This document shows positions 1 through 6,239 of a stretch of 7,312 bases of DNA, piece by piece (positions within the stretch are counted from its first letter, which is position 1; each line of letters opens with the position of its first letter). The DNA lies in assembly GCA_003220955.1 (NCBI GenBank), contig QHTW01000232.1, positions 536-7,847 on the forward strand, given 5' to 3'. The notes under the pieces were generated by a model. The model had not been told where the DNA came from. It was given only the letters and a program-made list of their open reading frames with translations, and did not search any database. The position numbers and the translations under genes were made by a program. Source of the stretch: Gemmatimonadota bacterium (GTDB lineage Bacteria > Gemmatimonadota > Gemmatimonadetes > Gemmatimonadales > GWC2-71-9).

Positions 1-1104
1 TGGTTCAAAGCCGAGTACGTCCCGCCCGACGGGCGGGTCGGCGCATTGTTTCAGATCGCGAGCTCCAGTTGGCACCGGGCGAGCGGCAACCAGGTGGAGG
101 GTTGGCGACAGGACCGCCGCGATCGCCTCCTGAGCGTCTTCGTCGCGCAACGCGACGACGGCCTGGGTTGGCGACTCACAGCCACACTCGGTACCAGCGG
201 GGTCAGTCAAGACACGTTGGTCGCGCGACGCAACATGTCCGCCGCGAACGTGGTGGTCAGCCAGGCTTGGCGCAACGCAACCATCGCCGGTACGGCGCGA
301 TTCGGCGCCGCCGGGCTGCCACAACAGCTCGAGGCGCAGGCGGGCTGGATGCCAATTCGCCCGTTCACGCTCGCCGGAACAGTGCGGCGGACTGTATATA
401 CGGGAAGTCGCACCGGCGTCCGTGCCTTTGGCGCGGCAGGGATCACACTTCCGCTCGGATTGTCGGCGCGCGCCGAAGTCGCCTGGCAGGACGATGCGCA
501 GTCCCCGTTGGTCAGGACCGATCCGTTGCAGCGGGTGCTGGACGTCGCCGGCTGGATCGGGCTCGACAACCGCCTCATCACGCTCGAAGTCGGCCGCGGC
601 CGCCGCGATCCCTTCGCACCCCTCGGGTTTGCGGCCGGCATCAGCACGGTGGATTCGCTGCATCCGACGCCGCGCACGGAATTCGTCGCAGTACATGCGT
701 CGCTCAGCATTGCGCCCGGATTTCGGCTGTCCGGCTGGTATTTCGATCCGGTCATCGGCGGCGGTGACTTCGAGCCGCCGAAGCACGCGCTCGTGTCGCT
801 GACGTTCTACTCAAAGTTCTGGCGGGTCTTCAGGAGTGGGATCTTTGCGCTGCGCGGCGAGGTCGCGATGGAATCATGGAGCGGCTGGGGCCTGGGCGGA
901 ATCGGGATCGACAGCGCCGGCACCCACCAGCGGGCGATGACGGGCTCCAGCTTCGTCAACACCAACCTGGAGATGCAGCTCGCGGGCGTCACGATTTTCT
1001 GGGCCGTGCAGAACATCAACGTCATGCGCTCGAGCTACGTGGAGGGCCTGGGCTATCCCAGGGCGGTCCAGCAGTATGGCGCCAGGTGGTTCTTCACGAA
1101 CTAG
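1..1104 (+). CDS. Outer-membrane beta-barrel protein, TonB-dependent-receptor/porin-like (5' partial)
   Basis: The frame is open from base 1, so the true start lies left of the window. The 367 visible residues end at TAG 1102-1104. A TTG at 46 is in frame but is probably internal, since coding continues upstream of it. The protein shows repeated stretches of alternating polar and hydrophobic/aromatic residues, typical of transmembrane beta strands; examples are FTLAGTVRRTVY, FVAVHASLSIAPGFRLSGWYF in two adjoining strands, HALVSLTFYSKFW and GIFALRGEVAMESW. The end, with a GLGYP turn followed by YGARWFF-TN, resembles the last strand of TonB-dependent receptors, where a terminal aromatic serves recognition by the BAM complex. 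No plug domain, TonB box or signal peptide can be seen because the N-terminus is missing. Substrate is unknown. It may be a separate transcription unit from yicC, or lead into it. The barrel call is by pattern, not by a recognised family motif. Confidence 0.6.
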   Translation, partial: WFKAEYVPPDGRVGALFQIASSSWHRASGNQVEGWRQDRRDRLLSVFVAQRDDGLGWRLTATLGTSGVSQDTLVARRNMSAANVVVSQAWRNATIAGTARFGAAGLPQQLEAQAGWMPIRPFTLAGTVRRTVYTGSRTGVRAFGAAGITLPLGLSARAEVAWQDDAQSPLVRTDPLQRVLDVAGWIGLDNRLITLEVGRGRRDPFAPLGFAAGISTVDSLHPTPRTEFVAVHASLSIAPGFRLSGWYFDPVIGGGDFEPPKHALVSLTFYSKFWRVFRSGIFALRGEVAMESWSGWGLGGIGIDSAGTHQRAMTGSSFVNTNLEMQLAGVTIFWAVQNINVMRSSYVEGLGYPRAVQQYGARWFFTN

Positions 1105-1120
1105 CGCACCTGACTACATT
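1093..1120 (+). promoter_or_regulatory. Candidate weak sigma70-type promoter for the yicC operon
   Basis: A -35-like TTCACG (1093-1098, 4 of 6 consensus bases) and a -10-like TACATT (1115-1120, 4 of 6) are separated by 16 bases. They lie in the only AT-richer spot before the long coupled gene run. Transcription would begin near 1126-1128, only a few bases before the GTG at 1130, giving a nearly leaderless message. The -35 overlaps the end of the upstream gene. Both boxes are weak and a chance match is quite possible. Confidence 0.25.
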
Positions 1121-1129
1121 TAAGGCCCT

Positions 1130-2008
1130 GTGCCACGCAGTATGACGGGCTTCGGCTCCGCCGAGGATCGGGTGCTGAGCGGACGGCTGCGCGTCGAGAT
1201 CCGCACGGTGAATCACCGCTATTTCAATCCGCAACTCAAACTGCCGGCGGACCTAGCCGGCGTCGAGATCGAGATGCGCGAGCGGCTGCGCCAGCTGCTC
1301 GAGCGTGGTCACGTGGCCGTAACGGCCCGCTGGATTGAGGGTCCCGCGCCGGATCGTGCGGTAACGGTGGATCTCGCCCGGGCCAGGCAGGTTTTGGCGG
1401 CCGCCCAGCAGCTCAAGAAGACGCTGAAGCTGAAGGGCACCGTGGACCTGGCGTTCGTCGCCCGGCAGCCCGATGTCTTGACCGCGGCGAACGGGGCCAG
1501 CGAGCAGCCGGTCACGTGGTCCGATGTGCAGGGGCTCGTGGAGCGCGCGGCGCGCGACGTGGTCGCCATGCGCGAGCGCGAAGGACAAACGCTGGGCGTC
1601 GAGCTGAACGGTCGGCTCGATGCGCTCGAAGCCGCAGCGCAGGCGATAGAGGACCAGGCCCCGGCCCGGCTGAAGGCCGAGCACGAGCGACTGAAGCAGG
1701 CGGTCGCCGAGCTCACGGCGGCGACAACCGTGGACGAGCAGCGTCTGGCACTCGAGATCGCCCTGTTGGCCGACCGCGTCGACATCACCGAGGAGCTGGT
1801 CCGGTTCCGCTCCCACGTCGCGGCCGCTCGGGCGGCGCTCACGTCCGCGCAGGCGGTGGGGAAGCAGCTCGGGTTCCTGGCGCAGGAGCTGCTGCGTGAG
1901 GTGAACACGATGGGCTCGAAGGCGAACGATGCCCGCATCACGCAGACGGTGATCGGGATGAAGGGCGACCTCGAGAAGTTTCGGGAGCAGTTGGAGAATT
2001 TGGAGTGA
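1130..2008 (+). CDS. yicC: YicC/YloC family endoribonuclease (stress-induced protein)
   Basis: This 292-residue protein has the length and both domains of the YicC family: the YicC-like N-terminal domain (about 1-155) and the DUF1732 C-terminal domain (about 207-292). It opens with MPRSMTGFGSA, matching the family's usual M-x-RSMTGFG start, which supports GTG 1130 over the internal ATG at 1142. A modest AAGG (1122-1125) precedes it. The N-terminal stretch VEIRTVNHRYF (22-32) and the C-terminal REVNTMGSKAND (256-267) are family signatures, as is the ending FREQLENLE. Members from E. coli and Bacillus have been reported as endoribonucleases acting on RNA in the cytoplasm; the precise role in this organism is unknown. 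A helical, coiled-coil-like middle (about 160-200) links the domains. It overlaps gmk by four bases (GTGA), suggesting coupled translation. The gene order yicC-gmk-rpoZ-coaBC matches the Bacillus yloC region. Confidence 0.93.
   Translation: MPRSMTGFGSAEDRVLSGRLRVEIRTVNHRYFNPQLKLPADLAGVEIEMRERLRQLLERGHVAVTARWIEGPAPDRAVTVDLARARQVLAAAQQLKKTLKLKGTVDLAFVARQPDVLTAANGASEQPVTWSDVQGLVERAARDVVAMREREGQTLGVELNGRLDALEAAAQAIEDQAPARLKAEHERLKQAVAELTAATTVDEQRLALEIALLADRVDITEELVRFRSHVAAARAALTSAQAVGKQLGFLAQELLREVNTMGSKANDARITQTVIGMKGDLEKFREQLENLE
1993..1996 (+). promoter_or_regulatory. Ribosome binding site supporting the gmk GTG start
   Basis: GGAG at 1993-1996 lies eight bases before GTG 2005, inside the last codons of yicC. 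It supports the overlapping GTG as the true gmk start. Confidence 0.55.
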
Positions 2009-2670
2009 CGCCACGCATAGTCGTCCTGTCGGCGCCATCGGGGAGCGGCAAGACGACGATCGCGAAAGCCCTGCGGGAGCGGTACCCAGACCGGTTCGGG
2101 TTCTCGGTATCCGCGACGACTCGAAAACCGCGACCGGGTGAGCGGGACGGTATCGATTATCGCTTCTGGAAGCCCCACGCGTTCCTGGAGGCCGTGAATC
2201 AGGGAAAGTTCTTGGAGCATGCGGAGTACACCGGGGAATTGTACGGTACGCTGAAGAGCGATGTGAAGAAGATTCTGGACTCGGGACGTCATGTCCTGCT
2301 CGATATCGAAGTGCATGGCGCCGAGCAGGTCAGGCAGTTAGAACAGAACGCGACCACGATCTTCATTCTCCCGAGTGATCCACGCGTGCTCATTCAGCGT
2401 CTGGTGCACCGGGGCAGCGAGTCCCCGCGGGAGATTCGACAGCGGCTGGAGCGGGCCATTTACGAGTTAGGGCACGCTCGCAACTTCAACCGCTGGATTC
2501 GCAATGACGATCTGGAAGAGGCGATTCGCGCGGTGGTGCAGGCGGTGGAGCAGAGCCCGGTGGAGCTGGCGCGCGATGAGCATGACTTTGCGTGGTTAAA
2601 CCGTTATTTAGACGGTATCCAGGCCGAGATACAGCGATTGAATGATGACCTGCATTTACAGAAAGGCTGA
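2005..2670 (+). CDS. gmk: Guanylate kinase
   Basis: Gmk phosphorylates GMP (and dGMP) with ATP to give GDP, an essential cytoplasmic step in guanine nucleotide synthesis. The 221-residue protein begins RIVVLSAPSGSGKTTIAKAL, with the P-loop at about residues 10-18. Next come the GMP-binding segment SATTRKPRPGERDGIDY (about 36-52), which contains the family arginines and tyrosine, then EHAEYTGELYGT (71-82) and the LLDIEVHGAEQVR strand-loop (98-110). The lid contributes HRGSESPREIRQRL (135-148), and NDDLEEAI (167-174) is the common C-terminal motif. Length is slightly above the usual 205-210 because of a C-terminal extension. In that extension the base composition falls to about 46% GC over 2581-2680, with several TTA leucine codons that are otherwise rare here. 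The start GTG overlaps the yicC stop. Only three bases (GCA) separate it from rpoZ, a widespread gmk-rpoZ pairing. Confidence 0.97.
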   Translation: MTPRIVVLSAPSGSGKTTIAKALRERYPDRFGFSVSATTRKPRPGERDGIDYRFWKPHAFLEAVNQGKFLEHAEYTGELYGTLKSDVKKILDSGRHVLLDIEVHGAEQVRQLEQNATTIFILPSDPRVLIQRLVHRGSESPREIRQRLERAIYELGHARNFNRWIRNDDLEEAIRAVVQAVEQSPVELARDEHDFAWLNRYLDGIQAEIQRLNDDLHLQKG

Positions 2671-2673
2671 GCA

Positions 2674-2889
2674 ATGCGGATCGTGACACCGGCAGAAGTC
2701 GCAGGACAGACACAGAACAAGTACCTCGGCGTCCTCGTGGCGGCCAAGTTCGCGCGCTTCGTCAACGATTTCCCGCGCGACCGGTCGGTCGACTGGGAGG
2801 AGAAGCTCACCACGCGGGCGTTCGACGAGCTCGTCCGCGGCGGCCTGAAGTACCGCCTGGTGCGGCGGCGGCGCCAGCAGGAAGCCTGA
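2674..2889 (+). CDS. rpoZ: DNA-directed RNA polymerase subunit omega
   Basis: Omega is the small RNA polymerase subunit that binds beta-prime, helps assembly of the core enzyme and, in proteobacteria, forms part of a ppGpp site. The 71-residue product contains NKYLGVLVAAKFAR (15-28), matching the conserved N-R-F-x-LVLVAAKRAR helix, and KLTTRAFDELVRGGLKY (44-60), matching the K-x-T-x-x-AL-x-E-I-x-x-G segment. Position directly after gmk adds strong context. ATG 2674 has a GAAAGG ribosome site at 2661-2666, seven bases upstream. The protein is shorter than E. coli omega (about 90 residues) and ends in the basic run RLVRRRRQQEA rather than an acidic, glutamate-rich tail. The region between the two motifs (29-43) is charged and unlike the E. 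coli sequence. The stop TGA shares its last base with the coaBC ATG (TGATG). Confidence 0.88.
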   Translation: MRIVTPAEVAGQTQNKYLGVLVAAKFARFVNDFPRDRSVDWEEKLTTRAFDELVRGGLKYRLVRRRRQQEA

Positions 2890-4088
2890 TGTCGCTCGCC
2901 CGCCGTCACGTCGTCCTCGGCGTGTCGGGCGGAATCGCCTGCTACAAGAGCTGTTTCCTGGCGCGCCGCCTGGCCGAGGCGGGCGCCACGGTGGACGTGG
3001 TGCTGACCGCTGCGGCCGCCGAGTTCGTGCGGCCGGTGACGTTCGAAGCGCTGACCGGCCGGCCGGTCCTCTCCTCCCTCTGGGAGCGCGGCCGGGCGCT
3101 GGCACACATCGATCTCGCCAAGGATCCCGATCTCGTCATCGTCGCACCGGCCACCGCCAACATCCTGGCGCGCGCCGCGATGGGCATGGCGGACGATTTG
3201 CTCACCGCCTTGCTGCTCGCCCGCGCCGATCGACCGGTGCTGGCTGCGCCGGCGATGAACGACGCGATGTACGCGAACCCCGCGACCACCGCGAACATCA
3301 AGGCGCTGGCGGCGCGCGGCTGGCACTTCATCGGACCCGACATCGGCGCGCTCGCGGAAGGGCCGAGCGAGCGGCCGGGTCGCATGAGCGAGCCGGACGC
3401 GATCTTCGCGGCGGCCGAGCGCTTGCTCGCCGGCAATCCCGTCCACAGCAAGTGGTCGGGGAAGCGCGTCGTCGTCACCGCGGGACCGACCCGCGAGCAT
3501 CTCGACCCCGTACGTGTGATCACGAATCCGTCGAGTGGACGAATGGGCTATGCGCTCGCCGAGGCCGCGCGCGCGCGCGGGGCGGACGTCGTGCTGGTCA
3601 CGGGACCGACGGAGCTCGCGCCGCCCGCCGGTCTCGCGACGACGCACGTGGAGACCACCGAAGAGATGCAACGCGCGCTGCAGGGCCTCGTGACGAACGC
3701 CGACGCGCTGATCATGAGTGCCGCTCCCGCCGACTATCGCCCCAAAACGCACGCGGCCACGAAACGCCCGCGCTCGGCCGGTCCGCTCACGGTGGAGCTG
3801 GAAGCGACGCCCGACATATTGGGTTCGCTCGAGCGGCGCAAGGGGATGGTGGTGGTCGGGTTCGCCCTCGAGACGGGGAACGGGTTGGCGCATGCGCGCT
3901 CGAAGATGCAGAATAAAGCGCTTGACTATGTGATCCTGAACGACGCCACTGAGCCCGGCGCCGGATTCGAGGTCACGACCAATCGCGTGACGATTCTCGG
4001 ACGCAACGGCAAGCAAGTCGACCTGCCGTTGCTCTCCAAGCGCGACGTGGCCGACCGAATTCTCGACGTAGTGGAAGAGGCGCTTTGA
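2889..4088 (+). CDS. coaBC: Bifunctional phosphopantothenoylcysteine decarboxylase / phosphopantothenate-cysteine ligase
   Basis: CoaBC performs two consecutive steps of coenzyme A synthesis: joining 4'-phosphopantothenate to cysteine (CoaB, CTP-dependent) and decarboxylating the product to 4'-phosphopantetheine (CoaC, FMN-dependent). The 399-residue length is normal for the fusion. CoaC half, about 1-185: GVSGGIACYK (11-20, flavin site), AHIDLAK with the catalytic His73, APATAN (86-91), ADDLLTALLLA (101-111) and the substrate-clamping PAMN (121-124). The flap loop reads LAEGPSERPGRM (155-166): the cysteine of the E. coli ACG motif is Glu157 here. CoaB half, about 190-399: VTAGPTREHLDPVR (196-209), NPSSGRMG (213-220), SAAPADYRP (277-285), Lys292 near the expected ligase lysine, TPDIL (307-311), GFALET (324-329) and LNDA (350-353). 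An AGGAAG ribosome site (2879-2884) precedes ATG 2889. The gene overlaps rpoZ by one base and the next gene by four. Confidence 0.96.
   Translation: MSLARRHVVLGVSGGIACYKSCFLARRLAEAGATVDVVLTAAAAEFVRPVTFEALTGRPVLSSLWERGRALAHIDLAKDPDLVIVAPATANILARAAMGMADDLLTALLLARADRPVLAAPAMNDAMYANPATTANIKALAARGWHFIGPDIGALAEGPSERPGRMSEPDAIFAAAERLLAGNPVHSKWSGKRVVVTAGPTREHLDPVRVITNPSSGRMGYALAEAARARGADVVLVTGPTELAPPAGLATTHVETTEEMQRALQGLVTNADALIMSAAPADYRPKTHAATKRPRSAGPLTVELEATPDILGSLERRKGMVVVGFALETGNGLAHARSKMQNKALDYVILNDATEPGAGFEVTTNRVTILGRNGKQVDLPLLSKRDVADRILDVVEEAL
4073..4080 (+). promoter_or_regulatory. Ribosome binding site supporting the TTG start of the glycosylase gene
   Basis: GGAAGAGG at 4073-4080, within the last coaBC codons, lies four bases before TTG 4085 (eight bases if the GGAA part pairs). 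It favours this rare start over the in-frame GTG at 4151. Confidence 0.5.
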
Positions 4089-4858
4089 CTGACGGACGGG
4101 CTCTGGCAATCGAATATCTAAAACAGCAGCGGTTGCTCGGCGGGGACTCGGTGATCCTTCCTGGAGCCAGGAGTCTGGAGCCAGGAGTTGGGGATCCGCC
4201 CGGGCCGGCCTCCGTGGTCGTTCAGGCTCCTGATTCCAGGCTCCCGACTCCTGGCATTTCATTCGATCCACCCAGCGCCGATCTCTTCGCCACCGATCCT
4301 ATCCAGCAGACGCGTAGCCTCGAGGATGTCGCTACACTCATCGCCGCCTGTGAGCGGTGCAAGCTGTGCGAAGGGCGCACCAACACCGTCCCGGGCGAAG
4401 GACCGGCGAATGCCCGGCTGGTCGTGATCGGCGAAGGGCCCGGTCGCACGGAGGACCAGACCGGACGTCCATTCGTCGGCCGAGCGGGCGAGCTGCTCAC
4501 GAAGATCCTCGAAGCCATCAAGCTCCCGCGGGATCAGGTGTTCATCTGCAACATCGTGAAATGCCGGCCGCCCGAGAATCGCCTGCCACAGTACGATGAG
4601 ATCGCCGCGTGCCTGCCGTTTCTGTATCGCCAACTCGAGCTAGTGAGGCCGAAGGTCATTCTGGCAATGGGAGGGACCGCCGCTCAAAGCTTGCTCAGCA
4701 CGAAGCAGTCACTCGGTGCCCTCCGCAATCAGGTTCACCGGTTCCGCGGCATCCCCGTGGTGGTGACGTACCACCCGGCCGCGCTGCTCCGGAACCCCAA
4801 TTGGAAGAGACCAACCTGGGATGACGTCCGTATCGCCGCTCGCCTCCTCGACAACTGA
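4085..4858 (+). CDS. Uracil-DNA glycosylase, family 4 (iron-sulfur type)
   Basis: Family 4 glycosylases remove uracil from DNA at deaminated cytosines, starting base excision repair. Of 257 residues, the catalytic core is about 80-257. The four expected [4Fe-4S] cysteines are Cys89 and Cys92 (CERC), Cys160 (KCRPPENR) and Cys176 (EIAACLPFL). The uracil-site motif is GEGPGRTED (116-124) followed by GRPFVGRAG (127-135). The second motif is HPAALLRNP (230-238). TTG 4085 is chosen for its ribosome site, its four-base overlap with coaBC (TTGA), and the helix-forming N-terminus AIEYLKQQRLLGGD, which resembles N-terminal extensions I recall from related family 4 enzymes. Between this helix and the core, residues 26-57 are encoded by a palindromic repeat and are rich in Pro, Gly, Ser and Arg, probably a disordered linker. 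The 3' end overlaps dnaB by 38 bases. Activity is inferred from motifs; a related SPO1-type DNA polymerase-like annotation would be the same superfamily. Confidence 0.93.
   Translation: MTDGRALAIEYLKQQRLLGGDSVILPGARSLEPGVGDPPGPASVVVQAPDSRLPTPGISFDPPSADLFATDPIQQTRSLEDVATLIAACERCKLCEGRTNTVPGEGPANARLVVIGEGPGRTEDQTGRPFVGRAGELLTKILEAIKLPRDQVFICNIVKCRPPENRLPQYDEIAACLPFLYRQLELVRPKVILAMGGTAAQSLLSTKQSLGALRNQVHRFRGIPVVVTYHPAALLRNPNWKRPTWDDVRIAARLLDN
4160..4255 (+). repeat. Palindromic repeat element read in frame inside the glycosylase gene
   Basis: The left arm is two perfect tandem copies of the 14-mer CTGGAGCCAGGAGT (4161-4174 and 4175-4188). The right arm (4233-4255) is complementary to 4166-4188 at 20 of 23 positions, leaving a 44-base loop. 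A further degenerate half-unit lies at about 4222-4232. Because 14 is not a multiple of three, the two tandem copies are read in different frames (LPGARS, then LEPGV), yet no stop arises. The right arm gives APDSRLPTPG. The layout suggests a mobile or expanding palindromic element in a tolerant linker, like REP-type repeats or the protein-coding palindromic elements of Rickettsia. No other copy is visible in this window, so its family status is unproven. Confidence 0.8.
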
Positions 4859-6239
4859 CCGGGCAGGCGAGTACCCCGGGGGGGGCCGCCAGACTCCGTG
4901 GAGCAACGAGGCGGAGCAGGCAGTCCTAGGCGCGATGTTGCTCGACCAGGATGCGGCGCTCAAGGCCGCGGAGATCCTGGACGACACGATGTTCTACAAG
5001 GAGAGCCATCGCCTGCTGTTCCGGTCGATGCTGTCGCTGACTGAACGCAGCGACGTCATCGACCCCGTCACGCTGCGCGACGAGCTCAGCCGGCGCGGCG
5101 ATCTCGACCGGGCCGGCGGTATGGAATACATCGCGGCGCTGATCGACGTCGTCCCCACGGCGGCGAATGTCGACTATCACGCGAAGATCGTCCGCGATAA
5201 GGCCGTGCTGCGGCGTCTGGTCGAGGCGGCGACGGGCATCATCCAGGACATCTACGAGGGACACGGCACCGCAGGCGAAGTCCTCGACAACGCCGAGCAT
5301 CGCGTCTTCCAGGTGGCGCAGTCGCGGCGCGCCGAAGAGTTCGTGCGCATCAAAGAGCTGATCTGGCCCACGATGGAGCGCATCGAGCAGCTCCAATCGG
5401 GCGCCGGCGCGTTGACGGGAGTCCCCAGCGGTTTCGTCGATCTCGATCGGTACACGGCCGGGTTCCAGCGGTCCGACCTCGTCGTCCTCGCCGCCCGCCC
5501 ATCGATGGGGAAGACGGCGCTGGCGCTGAACATCGTGCAGCACGCCGCCATCGAGCACAACACCAGGGTCGCGTTCTTCTCGCTAGAAATGTCCAAAGAT
5601 CAGCTCGTGCAGCGTCTCCTCTGCTCCGAGGGACTGGTCGACGCCCAGCGGCTCCGTCGCGGCCAGCTGCGCGATGACGATTACCCGAAGCTCGCACGCG
5701 CCGCCGGCCTCCTCGGCACCGCGCCGATCTGGATTGACGATTCCGCCACCCTGACGCCGCTCGCCATGCGGTCGAAGGCACGGCGGTTGAAAGCGGAGCA
5801 CGACATTGCGCTCGTGATCGTGGATTACTTGCAGCTGATGCAGGGGCCGGGCGATGTCGAAAATCGCCAGCAAGAGATTTCGTACATCTCCCGTTCGCTG
5901 AAGGCGCTAGCCAAGGAGCTCGACGTGCCGATCGTCGCCATCTCCCAGCTCTCGCGCGCTCCGGAGCAGCGTGGCGGCGAGCACCGGCGGCCGCAGCTCT
6001 CCGACCTGCGCGAGTCAGGCGCGATCGAGCAGGACGCCGACGTCGTCTGCTTTATCTACCGGCAAGAGTTCTACGACGGGCCGGTCGATCCCAAGACCAA
6101 CGAGAGCATCGAAGGCCTCGCGGAGGTGATCGTCGGCAAGCAGCGCAACGGCCCGACCGGGACGGTGAAGCTGCACTTCAAGAAGGAATTCACGCGCTTC
6201 GACAACTACACCGCGCGCGAGGCTCCCGTCAGTGTCTAA
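4821..6239 (+). CDS. dnaB: Replicative DNA helicase DnaB
   Basis: DnaB is the hexameric ring helicase that unwinds DNA ahead of the replisome and contacts primase through its N-terminal domain. The 472-residue protein has the N-terminal domain at about 26-130 (EAEQAVLGAMLLD, DDTMFYKESHRLLF, VPTAANVDYHAKIV), a linker at about 150-195, and the RecA-like ATPase domain from about 197. Seen there are Walker A ARPSMGKTAL (225-234), FSLEMS (253-258), Walker B LVIVDYLQLM (331-340), SQLSRAPEQR (375-384), DLRESGAIEQDADVV (395-409) and the C-terminal KQRNGPTGTVKLHF (440-453) with the probable arginine finger. No intein interrupts the Walker A or other common insertion sites. ATG 4821 is the only usable start before the conserved core; the next ATG (4935) lies inside it. 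This start overlaps the glycosylase gene by 38 bases and gives a 26-residue poorly conserved leader containing a G8 tract. The ribosome site is weak (GGAAG 4803-4807). Confidence 0.97.
   Translation: MTSVSPLASSTTDRAGEYPGGGRQTPWSNEAEQAVLGAMLLDQDAALKAAEILDDTMFYKESHRLLFRSMLSLTERSDVIDPVTLRDELSRRGDLDRAGGMEYIAALIDVVPTAANVDYHAKIVRDKAVLRRLVEAATGIIQDIYEGHGTAGEVLDNAEHRVFQVAQSRRAEEFVRIKELIWPTMERIEQLQSGAGALTGVPSGFVDLDRYTAGFQRSDLVVLAARPSMGKTALALNIVQHAAIEHNTRVAFFSLEMSKDQLVQRLLCSEGLVDAQRLRRGQLRDDDYPKLARAAGLLGTAPIWIDDSATLTPLAMRSKARRLKAEHDIALVIVDYLQLMQGPGDVENRQQEISYISRSLKALAKELDVPIVAISQLSRAPEQRGGEHRRPQLSDLRESGAIEQDADVVCFIYRQEFYDGPVDPKTNESIEGLAEVIVGKQRNGPTGTVKLHFKKEFTRFDNYTAREAPVSV
4878..4885 (+). repeat. Homopolymer run of eight G near the dnaB start
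   Basis: Eight consecutive G (preceded by four C) encode the PGGG of DnaB residues 19-22. The run lies after the overlap with the glycosylase gene and before the conserved domain. A one-base length change would separate ATG 4821 from the helicase frame. Confidence 0.9.
6219..6222 (+). promoter_or_regulatory. Ribosome binding site supporting the radA GTG start
   Basis: GAGG at 6219-6222 lies nine bases before GTG 6232, inside the last dnaB codons. It agrees with the family-typical N-terminus that this start gives. Confidence 0.5.

Noticed and set aside
21..37. Perfect 7-base inverted repeat with a 3-base loop (CCCGCCC/GGGCGGG)
   Set aside because: It sits inside the barrel coding sequence (PPDGRVG), has no T-tract, and is expected by chance in such GC-rich DNA.
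1047..1062. Hairpin CCTGGG-CTAT-CCCAGG near the end of the barrel gene, considered as a terminator
   Set aside because: It is 40 bases before the stop codon, within coding sequence, and no run of T follows.
3565..3581. Alternating GC run in coaBC, considered as possible Z-DNA
   Set aside because: It simply encodes alternating Ala and Arg codons in the CoaB domain and no further signal accompanies it.
2604..4271. Long open frame on the minus strand (555 codons) opposite rpoZ, coaBC and the start of the glycosylase gene
   Set aside because: It lies opposite well-identified + strand genes, has a low-complexity Arg/Gly/His-rich translation with no recognisable motif, and is what third-position GC bias produces. 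The same applies to the other minus-strand open frames, such as 1309-2316 and 6412-7215.
5490..5530. Possible intein or insertion in DnaB at the Walker A motif
   Set aside because: The motif ARPSMGKTAL is continuous and the protein has normal length, so no intein is present.
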